A DNA stretch of 64,000 bases from Rotaria sp. Silwood1 (GCA_905250075.1 CAJNOP010000195.1:262568-326567); one strand, 5' to 3'; shown: positions 1-10,672, numbered from the stretch's first letter. Notes: generated by a model from the letters alone, not told the origin. Numbers and translations are program-made.

Positions 1-585
1 GAACATTTGTACATCGAAATAGGACAGAATATCTATGTTTGATGTCAATAATGATAGCAGTTTTAAAGGATTAATCATAACAGTTGTTGATGTCAACAAT
101 TACTAATAATTAATAATGGCTTCACTTCTAAGTAAATAAGATATATCTTCTGTCAGGCGAAACCTTTTTTTTTGATTTAGCGTTTATTTATTAAAAAATG
201 AGAATTCGATTATGCATTTTAATTATATATATTTTATAAGATAATTTTCGTTTTGAAACATTTACCATTGACTATACCTTGTAAGCATAGTTCAGATCAC
301 GTGTTTTTATTGTCGTGTACACTTTCAATAATATGTAAGTAACTTGTGATCTTATACATTCTTTTATTTGACATTCTATCCTTGGCTTTGTCCTATCTAT
401 TGCGTAATAATGTTGATAAACTTTCAAAAGAAAACAAAGATACTACATAGATAGACATACAATGTGACGATTAACATTTCAACGATTAACATCAAGTTCA
501 TTTATTTGTATTTCGTAATCGACATTTGTCATTTCCACCTTAAAAACATTTGATACTACTAAAACGTTTTCTTAACAATTCAAAT
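1..585. other. No gene seen (upstream flank)
   Basis: AT-rich sequence with no open frame of useful length and no recognisable repeat. It is the 5' flank of the small membrane-protein gene that follows and may hold its promoter. I see no clear TATA box that I would defend. Confidence 0.4.
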
Positions 586-1083
586 ATGATTAATCAACAT
601 ACATTTGAAAGTCTTATTGTAACAAATACAATTGTAGCTGCATTTTGTATTGTTCTTCTGGTAACATTTACCGTATTTATGTTTATATTTCTTATTCCAT
701 TAATTCGACGTCGATGGTTTGAGCATAAAGAAAAATATGAAAGTAAAATTGTTGATATATCATCACTAAGTCGTCAACCATCATTTCATCAATTTACTTT
801 TGGTACATCTCGTTTTAATCCAGTATTTGAACCAGCAGCAGGTACAACAACAACGTCAACGACTCAATTTGGTACATTATTTCATCCACATGCTACAGCA
901 GCTACACTTCTTCATCCAACTATTTGGACGTCAATGACTCCAACATCTGTTGTTGCATCTCCTCTTTCAACTCAAACAACATCAACATCACCAATAACTA
1001 TACAAACATTAGCATCGCCACCACCAGTACCTTCTCATCCTCCAAGAACAATATTAACATCACAGAAACCACCAAAAACATGA
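586..1083 (+). CDS. Small single-pass membrane protein with Thr/Ser/Pro-rich tail
   Basis: Single open frame of 165 codons starting at the ATG in 'AAATATGATT'. An upstream TTG in the same frame was not chosen. Residues about 10-38 form one hydrophobic segment (IVAAFCIVLLVTFTVFMFIF) followed by a basic stop-transfer stretch (RRRWFEHKEK). This suggests a short N-terminus outside or in the lumen, one membrane span and a cytosolic tail. The tail from about residue 75 is low-complexity and rich in Thr, Ser and Pro (TTTTSTT, PPPVPSHPP). I recognise no catalytic or named domain. Codon use is AT-rich like the better supported genes nearby. It is intronless as read, although a further exon cannot be excluded. 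Function unknown. A chance open frame is possible but less likely given the clean hydrophobic span and basic flank. Confidence 0.5.
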   Translation: MINQHTFESLIVTNTIVAAFCIVLLVTFTVFMFIFLIPLIRRRWFEHKEKYESKIVDISSLSRQPSFHQFTFGTSRFNPVFEPAAGTTTTSTTQFGTLFHPHATAATLLHPTIWTSMTPTSVVASPLSTQTTSTSPITIQTLASPPPVPSHPPRTILTSQKPPKT

Positions 1084-3050
1084 TCAACAAGAAGAATATT
1101 TTACTTAATATTTATATCGATACATTTTTTATAAATTTACAGTAGCATAGTTTTATCAATCATGAGAATATTTTTTTGTTCAATTGATATTCATAGAAAA
1201 CTCAAGTAAAATAACTTTACTAGTTGAAAATTTTCTAGATATTCAGTGACGATTGAAGTAACGCTTACACATAATAATTAAAATCTTCTTAAAGAACAAA
1301 GTTACATAAATTGATAATTATTGAACGTAAAACTCTTCAGAAGAGTAATCATGTATTAAAGAATTTTTTCATTATCATATTATCATATGATATAGTTTTC
1401 AAACATTGTTTTAGTTTCTATGTTTCATTTTAATATTACACATTCATCTTTTTAAACAATTCATTTTATTTATCATTTGCTTTTATTTGACGATAATATA
1501 TAATGAGCTACTTCGGAGCATAAAATATTTTAGAGAACATGACTCAAAGGAAATTTTCTAAGCGTTTTGTTACCTTTCTTCCCTCTCTTAATTTATTAAT
1601 CTTTCATTACTCTCACATAGCTAGCCGTGTTATTGATTACATGATCATTACAAGAATAGTGCATTTACCGATTTGTAAGGAACGAGAAGAGATTATTCAC
1701 TGCTTATTTAAACGATGAGTTTTCAAAATGTTTGGCGATAGCTCTGCAAAAGGTTCAGGTGATCAACTGTAACTTTGAAAAATATGCAAGGTGTTCGTTT
1801 CACTGCAACAGTATTATTTGTTTTGAAAATATCATTAATCTTTAGTGGAAAAATCAATAGCAATTTTATTACAATATCTTTACACTAGATGATGATTGTT
1901 TTCTTGACTTTGATAGATAGATATAGTTTTTTTTCATTATTTTGATTCATAGGGTCATCAGAAGGACAATTGAATGAAATGTGATTAAGTGAAACTAATG
2001 CATTCTTCATTATAAAACCTTAATCTATGGCTGCTAATTTACTATAAGAGAAAATTATCCCGTTGCCCATGTCGGATTTGTATTATAATCTTTTAACAAA
2101 AGTCAATTTCAATTGGATGAGTATGTTAAAAATCTAACACAATTCGATTGGATACAGTAACTGAAATTAAAAGAAAAATATATTATTTGATGAAAAAAAA
2201 TTTAATTGGAATTATTCATGTTTCTGGTACAGATCCTCCAATCAACAGCAGTCTACGCGATCGGATTTCGGATTGTTATCGTCATGCTGAAATGGAAATT
2301 TTTACAATAGACAATCAATTTTATCGGATAAAAATGTGTTGGAATGAGACAATCTTCGAAATGAAAACGGTATTAAAATGCGAATAGCGCTGGTATCAAA
2401 TATTGCTACTGATAATATTTGACTTATGTACAGTGATAGTATGAAGCTCGATCATTTCAAAGTCACATAAATGCTATAAGAGGACGTCGCTCAATTTATT
2501 GCTTTTCACACTTTTCTGTTCATATAAGCTTGCTACTACAATCGAGTGTAAGTGAATATATAGAATGTAATTTTTAATTGTGCATGTAGACAGAGCATTA
2601 AATATTAGTATCTATCTCACAGTCATTGTGTAAGATAAGCCATTCCATTGATCTTATTAACTGAAAATTATTACAAAATCAAATATTTATTTCATAGCTC
2701 GACGAAATCAAACAAGCAAAAAACATCGAAGTTAATTTATTGATGAAATTCAGTAACATTTATAAAATGATTCGATTTTACTGTTCGATAATTTAGACAA
2801 ATATGAAAGTTTATCCCCCAAAACCAATTCCATATTGTGAGAATTACCATGTCTTCTTATGACATGAATCGGTGTCACAATTCTGTACAGTACTTGAAGT
2901 TATGCAAGCTGAAAATTAATGAGTATAAGACTACTACGAAGACTATTATTGGATTTTTAAGAAAAATCACATTTATTTATTCAATCTGTCGACAGAATAC
3001 ATCTGTCGTCATCAGGAATAACAAAACAAAAAAAAACAAGAAAAACTCTA
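1084..3050. other. No supported gene
   Basis: AT-rich DNA. A 79-codon open frame near 2148-2387 lacks an ATG at its start and matches no family I know. I see no tandem or inverted repeat in this stretch. Confidence 0.4.
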
Positions 3051-3056
3051 TATATA

Positions 3057-3816
3057 TGTCGGAGTAGAAATTAAAATTCACTGGAATTTAAATTTCTACT
3101 AGTAGAGATTAAAATTTCGATTTCTACTAGAAGAAATCGAAATAACAAGCGATTTTAAGTTGCACTAGTAGAAGTTAAAATTTTAATTTCTACTATAGGA
3201 GAATTTTAAATTCTACTAAACTTATACTGTAGAAGTATGCGAATTTCTCCTAGAATAAGAAATAAAATTAACACTTGTTCTAAGTATGCGATATGTCAAA
3301 CGAAAAGAAAAAAAAGATTTTGGATATTTAATTTGAACTCCTTGCGTCAGTATCAAAAGAAAAAACACTTCAATATGATACAAAATAGAACTATTTTATT
3401 CGAAATTTGATAAACATCTAGAATCTTTAGGGAAAGATTTCTTTCAAAGTGTTTATCACACAAGTTGGTTACAATGGCATCATATTGGTAATAAAAGATG
3501 GTTAGAGTGAAGCTCTGTTTAAATTCTAAATCAATAAACACGTTAAATTAGTTACTATTGGCGAATTACAAGTTGATTTTGACATTAAATCAAATAATCT
3601 AGTGATCACATACAGGTTAATTTTATTTTCTATTCTAGGAGAAATTCGCATGCTTCTATAGTATAAGTTTCTAGTAGAATTTAAAATTCTCCTGTAATAG
3701 AAATTAAAATTTTAACTTCTACTAGTGCAACTCAAAATCGCCTGTTATTTCGATTTCTCCTGATAGAAATTGAAAGTTTAATCTCTACTAGTAGAATTTT
3801 AATTTCTACTCCGACA
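3057..3816. mobile_element. Foldback/MITE element with ~200-bp inverted arms, TA target duplication
   Basis: The first and last roughly 200 bp are inverted copies of each other. The left arm begins TGTCGGAGTAGAAATT and the right arm ends AATTTCTACTCCGACA, each flanked by TA (3055-3056 and 3817-3818). The arms contain many short palindromes of the TTTCTACTAGTAGA type, so each arm is itself hairpin-rich. The roughly 345-bp centre has no convincing coding frame. TA duplication and non-coding content fit a non-autonomous element mobilised by a Tc1/mariner-type or similar transposase. The family assignment is inference, but the inverted structure is directly visible. Confidence 0.8.
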
Positions 3817-3959
3817 TATAACTATAGTTTACGATAGGAGAACAAACAAAGTGATTGATACATAATTATAATTTGCGAATTGTAATGTTTGTAGAACTTA
3901 TATGTTGCCCATAAAAATTGCCCTTAGGCATTAAAGCGTTATCCGAAAACACTTAACTT

Positions 3960-4930
3960 AAATTTAACATCATTTAATGCTCGACCTGTTGACTGATAAG
4001 TGTATAGGCTTTCTTCGATTATTCTACGAGTTCAATTATTTTCCAGGCTTAATGTTTTGACTTGATTAAAATTAAAAGAATGACTCTGTTGAGTAACATG
4101 TTTAACTATGTTCGAGGAATCTGATAGTTGCATAATGTCTTTCTGATGTTCTTTCATTCTCGGGGATTTTTCACGACCAGTTTCTCCAATATAGTATTTA
4201 GTAAAGTTCATATATGTAACTTTATAGACTTATTTTTTATCTTTTTTTCATTTTATCGTCACCTTTTTGAAGTGATAAGAATATATTCTTTAGTGTGAAG
4301 GCTTTTTAAAAGCTATGTTGACGTTAATTAATGGTAAATACTTATGACATACGTGTTTGATTCTTTATGCTAAAATGACTGATTCTAATCCATAATATGT
4401 GAGTGTAAAAAATATGTTCTTTTTTATAAGAGAGTTTTATTGTTTATCATGAGTCTTAACTAGCATCTTTTTAACAATTACTTCTCCTTCCCGTATTCCT
4501 CTTCTTATTAAGTGTTGTGGATATTCGTTCGTTTTCAATGTATCCTTCATTAATGTTAATTCATTATCTTTATTAGTATTTTATTGAGCAGATAAGTAAA
4601 ATACGAATTACTAATGTTCGAATTAATCTTAGTTTATATTTACGACATTGATTACTCTCACATAATAGATACAAGTTTGTATTAGCTGGTTTTCTATATA
4701 AAGTGGTAGAGTATTTTTTTTCATATTATTATATGGAATTACTAGTACGTCTAAGAATGCTAATCAATCGTTAGTTTCATGTTCTATCGTAAATGTAATA
4801 TTAGGGTGTCATGTATTAATTCTTCTTAAAAAAGCTGTTAGTGCAATTCCTTGCGGGATTAAAAATGTGAAACACGATGTAACTGCTGTTTCAAATCTTT
4901 TAAAAACTGTTCTCTTCAATATATGTTGGG
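3960..4930 (-). mobile_element. Penelope-like retroelement remnant (RT palm/thumb and GIY-YIG endonuclease)
   Basis: The minus strand carries, in the right order, pieces typical of Penelope-like elements. Upstream is a palm-like stretch ending in PQGIALTAF, in the place of the G-x-P-M-G-S-P motif. Next comes a thumb-like stretch with FLDVLVI and then YRKPANTNLYLL, and a Cys-containing stretch CRKYKLRLIRTL. Finally, around 4150-4205, a GIY-YIG-like stretch reads YYIGETGREKS followed by KEHQKDI. Family knowledge: PLEs join a telomerase-related RT to a GIY-YIG nuclease. The copy is decayed, with several breaks and no intact frame, and its ends are not clear. It is therefore an old fossil. The RT-plus-GIY-YIG order sets it apart from endonuclease-lacking Athena elements. 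Confidence 0.7.
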
Positions 4931-5035
4931 GTATATTTCTTCACCATGGATTACTTTACATTATATAGTTCAAACAGGATAATATTCCATATATGCTCTA
5001 ATCATATGTTAGTTATACATTATCTGATAGTTGCT

Positions 5036-5195
5036 TACAGTCTTCTATCACAGTCTGTGGCTTGTATAAGGCTGTCTGTCACGTCTGTGATAGACCGTTG
5101 CTAAGGATGTCTGTCACGTCTGTGACAAGCCGTTTTTAACGTGTCTGTCACGTCTGTGATGTCTCGTTGCCAAGACTGTCTGTCACGTCTGTGAC
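5036..5195. repeat. Tandem repeat, ~35-37 bp unit, about four copies
   Basis: Repeated units built on CTGTCTGTCACGTCTGTGA, separated by spacers such as CCGTTGCTAAGG. Four to five copies are visible and the first is the most diverged. It is followed by a short G-rich run (GGGAGGGGGGAGGGG). No coding sense. Confidence 0.8.
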
Positions 5196-5737
5196 GGGAG
5201 GGGGGAGGGGGGTAGTGGATGCAAATTTCTACCCCTATACACTTCAACACTCCTTTTAGATCGTATTTCACAAAATCTTTTATATTTTGATGTGTGTGGG
5301 TTCAAGTGAAGACCTAAACCCACATCCATACCCATCTCCACGCACTTTCAAGGCATGGCATTCTGTTGTCTTGATCAACATGATTAGTGTTGGAATGATC
5401 TATGAAAATAAATAGCATCGCTGTGAGAAGATATCCTTTTAAAGTTAGCTACCTGTGAATAGAACATACTACTTAGCGCTAAAATCGATTGCGAAATACT
5501 TTGAATTCATTATTTAATTGCATTCATATTATTTCACCTTGATATACATAAATTGTGTAGTTATTTTCAACAAGAATGGATTTCATTATTTCAATAAGTA
5601 GGCATGCACTTCTATGAAATCGATTTCTTTTTACGGGTGGTGTAGTCCAAGTCATTTGTCGAAATAAATCACGCATAATTATGTTCGTACAGTAGACCAA
5701 TTTCTTGATGCTTTTTCCGCCATAGGTAGTATCTCTG

Positions 5738-5984
5738 TGTGCCGATATAAGCACTCGCTCTATCTTAATTAATGCACATAACGACTTTCTCCTCTATACA
5801 CACTGATACTATCTATTATGTGTTCAAATTCATCTATCCCGTTCGACGTGTGTCTCTTCCTCTTTGTCGTGTTCTCTCTCCGGTTGATTGACGCTCCCCG
5901 GAGGAGGGGAAGGTAACTATAAAAGGAGAAGGATGATTGAAATAAAACAGTTTGATATCACGATATAATCATCTTATCGTTACA
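5738..5984 (+). repeat. Solo LTR related to the LTRs at 7537/10398
   Basis: Starts TGTGCCGATATAAGCAC and ends CTTATCGTTACA, matching the start and end of the 3' LTR at 10398-10672 and sharing its interior order: a CT-rich stretch, a GGTTGATTGAC segment, a TATAAAAGG box and GAAATAAAACAG. It is flanked by near-matching 5-bp sequences (CTCTG/CTTTG). No internal retroelement sequence is attached, as expected from LTR-LTR recombination. It differs clearly from the 10398 LTR, so it is an older insertion or belongs to a sister subfamily. Confidence 0.8.
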
Positions 5985-6132
5985 CTTTGGTATTACAGCT
6001 GACTAAATCAGTCCAAAAACAAAAGGATTAATTCAACTCATGGTTCTTATTGATTTGAATTCGACAGACAGAACCTTTTCTTTAGACCTATAAATTCGAT
6101 TCAATTAATAAATAGACTGTTCGCAGCAGTAC

Positions 6133-6877
6133 CTACGATTCAGAAATTGGCAATTCACGGAAAAATAAGAAATTCAAGGAATTCAAGCTGCTATAACCAT
6201 ATGATGTCTTCGGAGAATATTCCCGGAAACTCAATTATGTCCTAGGGTAAGAGGTATAGAGATAGATAGGTATAGAAGATACAGGAGATATAGGAAGTAT
6301 AGAAGATATAGGAGGTATAGGAGATATTGATTAACTGATACAGCTAATCATTCAATAGTGTTTGAATTTAAACATCTATTCATAAAATATATTGGTGCCA
6401 CTTGCCGACCTTTGCTCGAAAAAATCAATCATAAAAAATAAATAACTGTGTACTGTACCTCCTATATCTCCTATACATCCTATATCTTCTATACCTATCT
6501 ATCTCTATAGCTCTTACCCAGGACATAATTGAGTTTCCGGGAATATTCTCCGAAAACATGTAATCGCTATAACAATTCCATCACTTAGAGTTAAGCCGTA
6601 ATTCGGCATTCACGACAATCAAGCAATTCAGACCATTCAATAAAATTTCTTGAATTCCTTCAGTTCCTTCATTTCAAGACAATCTTGATCGTGAGGGTGA
6701 GGATGACTTTCTCTAAAGCAGTGCAGTGGAATTCAAGCAATTCAAGAAATTCAATAGAATTTCTGGAATTCCTTCATTTTTTTGGATCCGCGGTACTGTT
6801 TAACTCTAAATGATGCAATTACGATAGCAGCTTTAATTTCTTAATTTTCCTTGAATTGCAAATTTCTCGATCCTAGG
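6133..6877. mobile_element. Foldback element with nested inverted repeats, TA flanks
   Basis: Outer arms at about 6133-6190 and 6820-6877 are inverted copies (left CCTACGATTCAGAAATTGGC, right ending in GATCCTAGG), flanked by TA on both sides. A second inner pair at about 6200-6320 and 6450-6560 is also inverted. It holds a GGTATAGGAGATATAGG-like short tandem on one side and its complement on the other, bordered by GGAGAATATTCCCGGAAACT. Between and beside these lie AATTCAAG/GAATTCC-rich stretches. No coding frame is present. It looks like a non-autonomous TA-targeting element with hairpin arms. Confidence 0.65.
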
Positions 6878-7345
6878 TATATCTCATCCATTGATGTTGG
6901 TGCAAACTATTCTTAGACTTGTTTCATTGATTTTTCTAAGTAAAAAAGTTAATGTTATTGTTATTAATAACAAAAAAATAACAATATCTTTCTCACCTGT
7001 ATTTAAGAAGCATTGCATGGTGTAGTCAAGCGATTTTTAAGAGCGTCATAAGCTCTAGAAAATGAATTCCCCTTCTTTTTATATTGATGCGCTATAAATT
7101 TTAAATAAATTCTGTTTTATACAAAATCGAGTTACCAAAAGCTAAAAGTATCGTAAAATTATTACGAATCGTTAAACGGTTTTATGATGTTCAGAAGATA
7201 CTTGATTTTACGAAAGAAGAATTTCAATTCGATTTTTGGACAAACGATTATTTTTGAACCAATTGAAAAATCAGTAACAAAGTTTAAAGATGCTTGAACA
7301 TTAATTCTAATTCTATATAAAATCAATACAGGTCCCAGGTCAAAA

Positions 7346-7530
7346 AAGCACGATCGTAAACGATCGTATACGACGAAATACGTCTAGAAACGGTCATCGT
7401 ATACGACGATCGTATACGATGGACGTACACGATGCCATACGTTCAAGTACGATCAACGTATACGTTGCAAATAAACTACTGTCGTGCACGATTGTAGTAT
7501 ACGACCGTATATGGTCGTAACTTAGTCGTA
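7346..7530. repeat. Left block of ACGATCGTATACGAC-type palindromic repeats
   Basis: Dense, degenerate repeats of short self-complementary words such as CGATCGTATACGACG and TCGTATACGA. The block begins CACGATCGTAAACGATCG. The block at 13855-14075, read from its far end on the other strand, begins CAATCGTAAACGATCG and continues alike, so the two are in inverted orientation. TACAG occurs just outside both (7327-7331 and 14087-14091), possibly a target duplication. The region is likely one end of a transposon interrupted by the LTR element that starts at 7537. Confidence 0.55.
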
Positions 7531-7536
7531 GGTTTC

Positions 7537-7601
7537 TGTGCCGAGATAGGCACATGTTCTATCTTAGTGAACAACTGTGTGCATAATTATCCCTGTATGT
7601 A
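7537..7601 (+). repeat. 5' LTR, start only
   Basis: First 65 bases of the left LTR, starting TGTGCCGAGATAGGCAC and running into the assembly gap. Identical to the start of the 3' LTR at 10398. The rest of the LTR and the primer-binding site are not visible. Confidence 0.85.
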
Positions 7602-7701
7602 NNNNNNNNNNNNNNNNNNNNNNNNNNNNNNNNNNNNNNNNNNNNNNNNNNNNNNNNNNNNNNNNNNNNNNNNNNNNNNNNNNNNNNNNNNNNNNNNNNN
7701 N
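7602..7701. other. Assembly gap (100 N)
   Basis: Exactly 100 N, the usual placeholder for a gap of unknown size. Given an LTR element on both sides, the true missing length is probably several kilobases (5' LTR remainder, leader, gag and pol). Confidence 0.95.
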
Positions 7702-7920
7702 AGAAACAACAACAAACGACAAAACAATCAATCCAAGAGAAACGACAAAACAATCAATCCAAGAGAAACGACAACGTCAATCAATAATGACGAGCCATCA
7801 ATAGATGATCTAGATCAAGGAAAGGAGAGACAAAATCCACAATCAACCTGTCATCAACCAATTCAACGCCGAGTGTCAAATCGTCACCGCAGGGTGCCGA
7901 CACGATACATGGCGAATTAA
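7702..7920 (+). CDS. C-terminal tail of the element's upstream (pol-like) frame
   Basis: Open frame entering from the gap and ending at TAA 7918-7920. About 70 residues are visible, polar and basic, with Asn/Gln/Arg-rich sequence. A short direct duplication of AAACGACAAAACAATCAATC lies at its start. No domain can be recognised. The position just upstream of env suggests the end of an integrase-containing pol protein. This is inference from element layout only. Confidence 0.4.
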   Translation, partial: RNNNKRQNNQSKRNDKTINPRETTTSINNDEPSIDDLDQGKERQNPQSTCHQPIQRRVSNRHRRVPTRYMAN

Positions 7921-8087
7921 ACCATAGCTGATATCATCGATTCGACACGTAAGCAGATGGAAAAAAAAAAATATATATATATATATATACATATATATCT
8001 ACGCGGTCAACCATGAAAACCAATCGCTTCTAGCGAAAGAAACGAAATTATCATTAAACAACCAATGAATCGAATCGATGCACTTCG

Positions 8088-8140
8088 AAAAAAAAAAAAA
8101 GAAGAAAAAGAAGAAGAAGAAGAAGGAGGAGGAGGAGGAT
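8088..8140 (+). repeat. Purine-only tract (A/AAG/AGG) before env
   Basis: Run of A, then GAAGAA, then GGAGGAGGAGG, all purine on the plus strand, about 50 bp upstream of the env start. It could be a simple repeat or a secondary polypurine tract. A short TA-rich run (ATATATAT) lies upstream near 7970-7995. Confidence 0.5.
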
Positions 8141-8192
8141 TATTTCTCCATTAACAAGCGCCAGGTACATTTCATAACTTAGTTAAAAGAAG

Positions 8193-9989
8193 ATGCAACA
8201 CAACACGACGATGCAAATCCTAATGGCAATATGTATTATACAAGTTGTTACAGCAACGACAATTATTCTGCCCAAACATGATACATTACACAAGTCATCG
8301 GGCCTTATAATGAAATATTTATCGGAATATAAACCAGCAAACGACGTAACATCCATTTCAATAGCAATTCCCATGGTGAGCGACATGTGCTATATAATAC
8401 CATTGAAAGCCATGAAAAAAATTCCTCAGTGCAACATAAAAACAAAACAAGAAAAGAATGAACGTGGAACAAAAACAAACGTTATACAACAGCAGGAAAG
8501 AAAAAAGGATACAATACAGCCACGCAATAAACGATTCATCATGGACATTATTTCAATTGCTATTGGAACAGCTTCAACGGCATTATCAGCCGGCAACATA
8601 ATACAAATGAATAACCTACAGAAGGAAGTAAAAGCGGACAGAACATCGATCCGCACACTACAAAACTCAATGAACGGCCACAACACCCAACTCTTTCAAC
8701 TGACCAAAGGTCAAGTTAAAATTATAGAAGAATTACATCACACACAGGCCGCCTTGAACAACACCATTGTTTTGGTAAATGAACATTCAAATGTACTGCA
8801 ACAACATAACATAGCGATTCAAACACTGATGTCAATGATGAGGCTCCTCAGAAAGGAGTTAACAGCTGTGACTCACGCAGTGGAAACTCACTTCATCCAC
8901 GAGGCCATCGAAGACATCTTCGCCAACAAACTTAATCTAAGATTTATACATCACTACGACTTACCGCGAGTTATACAAATCATTACAGAACAAATCCATA
9001 TAAACATGGCGGAAACGGACGATACACTGCCAATATTCGAATTGATTAATCGATTATTAATACAACAACGAATTGAATTCATTCCAAGCAACATCAATGA
9101 ATCAACAGAACGAAGTGTGATCGGTCACCTGTTATTTACATCATTTTTTGCATCATCAAACAAGAACCAACAATCATTCTCAACATACGAACTCATTCCA
9201 ATACCTTTTAACCAAGGAAACCAGAGATTAAAACTCGCACAAATGCCACATATTGTTAGCATCTCAGCCAAAACATTAGAACTAATTCGATGGACAAAAG
9301 AAGAAAGCGGTTCATGTCAATTTAAATTACTATCGTCGTGCCGTGAAACACCAGCAATCCAAAAAAATTGGCAGAAGACATGCTTATTCGAGATAATTAC
9401 CGACGCAAACTTGACGTTATGTCGCATTGAACTTGAACCGGAACCAATATTTATACAACGAATTGGCCAACAATGGGCAATATCGACAATAAATGAAACA
9501 AAGTGTCACCGGGTCCCACAATTAGAGCACGAACAACATGCTATAACAACGAACAATGAAATAACCATTCCTCCAATCTCATTGATCACCATCGATAAAT
9601 CAACAACATGGAGCTGTGATCACTTCCTTTTACCAAGTATAACAAATGGCACGGATAAACGGATTACAATCATTGATGACAGAAAATTAAATTACGATGA
9701 TTCGAACTTAATCAATCTACACCAAACAATGAACAATAATACACGATGGGAAAAAATCCCGTACATTCCGGGAGATATAAAGAATATGTTCGAATATATG
9801 ATAGCAACAACAACAACACCAACACCAACGCCGATACAATCAACAACATCATTCTATCAACATGGATTATCAATAGCTATAGGTATAGTAGGTGTAACAA
9901 CTATCACCTCAATAGTTCTATACCTGAAGCTACGAGGCAAAGTGAGCAAGGCATCAACAACTAAGATAATTACGATGCCACCAATATGA
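8193..9989 (+). CDS. env: Envelope-like glycoprotein of the LTR element
   Basis: 598-codon frame starting at ATG 8193. It begins with a hydrophobic signal-like segment (ILMAICIIQVVTATTII). Near residues 108-112 is a basic furin-like site (RNKR) followed directly by a glycine/alanine-containing hydrophobic stretch (IISIAIGTASTALSAG), the usual layout of a fusion peptide. A heptad-like helical region follows at about 135-220. Near the C-terminus is one membrane span (GLSIAIGIVGVTTITSIVLY) and a short basic tail. Several N-x-T/S sites are present. This order is that of class I fusion glycoproteins. Within retroelements of this kind env is normally expressed from a spliced transcript. As a fossil part it looks whole. 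Origin by capture from a virus is known for such elements in general but is not shown here. Confidence 0.85.
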   Translation: MQHNTTMQILMAICIIQVVTATTIILPKHDTLHKSSGLIMKYLSEYKPANDVTSISIAIPMVSDMCYIIPLKAMKKIPQCNIKTKQEKNERGTKTNVIQQQERKKDTIQPRNKRFIMDIISIAIGTASTALSAGNIIQMNNLQKEVKADRTSIRTLQNSMNGHNTQLFQLTKGQVKIIEELHHTQAALNNTIVLVNEHSNVLQQHNIAIQTLMSMMRLLRKELTAVTHAVETHFIHEAIEDIFANKLNLRFIHHYDLPRVIQIITEQIHINMAETDDTLPIFELINRLLIQQRIEFIPSNINESTERSVIGHLLFTSFFASSNKNQQSFSTYELIPIPFNQGNQRLKLAQMPHIVSISAKTLELIRWTKEESGSCQFKLLSSCRETPAIQKNWQKTCLFEIITDANLTLCRIELEPEPIFIQRIGQQWAISTINETKCHRVPQLEHEQHAITTNNEITIPPISLITIDKSTTWSCDHFLLPSITNGTDKRITIIDDRKLNYDDSNLINLHQTMNNNTRWEKIPYIPGDIKNMFEYMIATTTTPTPTPIQSTTSFYQHGLSIAIGIVGVTTITSIVLYLKLRGKVSKASTTKIITMPPI

Positions 9990-10386
9990 ACGATTGTCAA
10001 TATAACTTCAACAACACCAACTACTGAGAAGAAAACGTCGATCGCCGAGACTTGTAAATATATAACCGAGCTAGGCTCGAAGATAGTCATGTATGTAAAG
10101 TGTGAATAAATTGCATGTAAAAAAAAAAAAAAAAAAAAAAAGGTTGTTATTAATAGTGTGCTGTCCCACTGATTACTGGCGTTTTCACATTGTCTATCTC
10201 TTCTATATCTTTTTTTTTGTTTTTTTTTGTGTGTTCTGGTGTTTATCATATCCCTTTGATGTTCTTCTTTTTCTCTTCTTCGGGTGTGTGTACGTAGACT
10301 TAAACAGCGCCACGAAGAAGACCTTCGTTAAACAAATTGCGTCCTTATGTATCCCTCAAACAGACGCCCAGGAGTGCGTCTTGGCA

Positions 10387-10397
10387 AAATGGGGGGG
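10387..10397 (+). promoter_or_regulatory. Polypurine tract of the LTR element
   Basis: AAAATGGGGGGG lies directly against the TGTG start of the 3' LTR, the position used to prime plus-strand synthesis in LTR elements. It holds a single T, so it is a purine-rich rather than pure tract. Confidence 0.65.
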
Positions 10398-10672
10398 TGT
10401 GCCGAGATAGGCACATGTTCTATCTTAGTGAACAACTGTGTGCATAATTATCCCTGTATGTATATCTTGTCTCTCCCGTGTGTTCTCTCTCTCTTTCTTT
10501 TCTCTCTCTGTGTCTCTTTATTTCTCTCTCTGTGTCTCTTTATTTCTCTCGCTGCTTCTCTTCTTTCCGCCACGGTTGATTGACTCGCGTGGAAAGGAAA
10601 GAGAAATATAAAAGGAATGGATAGATTGAAATAAAGACAGTTGAATACACGATATCATATTTTATCGTTACA
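10398..10672 (+). repeat. 3' LTR (275 bp)
   Basis: Begins TGTGCCGAGATAGGCAC and ends TTATCGTTACA, with the TG...CA ends typical of LTRs. Inside are a long CT-rich stretch, GGTTGATTGACTCGCG, a TATA-like ATATAAAAGG near 10607 and AATAAA near 10630. It is followed at once by the target duplication GTTTC. Its relatives are the 5' LTR start at 7537 and the solo LTR at 5738. Confidence 0.9.

Larger units (their letters stand above)
7537..10672 (+). mobile_element. Envelope-bearing LTR retroelement (bdelloid Juno/Vesta-like), with internal assembly gap
   Basis: Both ends are LTRs (7537 onward and 10398-10672) and the whole is flanked by perfect 5-bp duplications GTTTC (7532-7536 and 10673-10677), so the borders are certain. 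Parts seen are the first 65 bp of the 5' LTR, a 100-N gap, the tail of an upstream reading frame, an env-like frame, a purine-rich tract ending in seven G just before the 3' LTR, and the 3' LTR. The 65 visible bases of the 5' LTR match the 3' LTR exactly, which argues for a young insertion. The gag-pol region is absent from the window because it falls in the gap, so whether the element is whole cannot be judged. The env frame looks whole. The Juno/Vesta link rests on the known presence of env-carrying LTR elements in bdelloids and is inference. Confidence 0.85.

Noticed and set aside
2148-2387. 79-codon open frame with a possible extension upstream (FQLDEYVKNLTQFDW in another frame)
   Set aside because: No ATG at the start, no family match and no consistent splice junction. 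May be a decayed exon, but it cannot be supported.
5036-5195. Possible CRISPR-like array
   Set aside because: Units are contiguous degenerate tandems without distinct spacers, and the sequence is eukaryotic.
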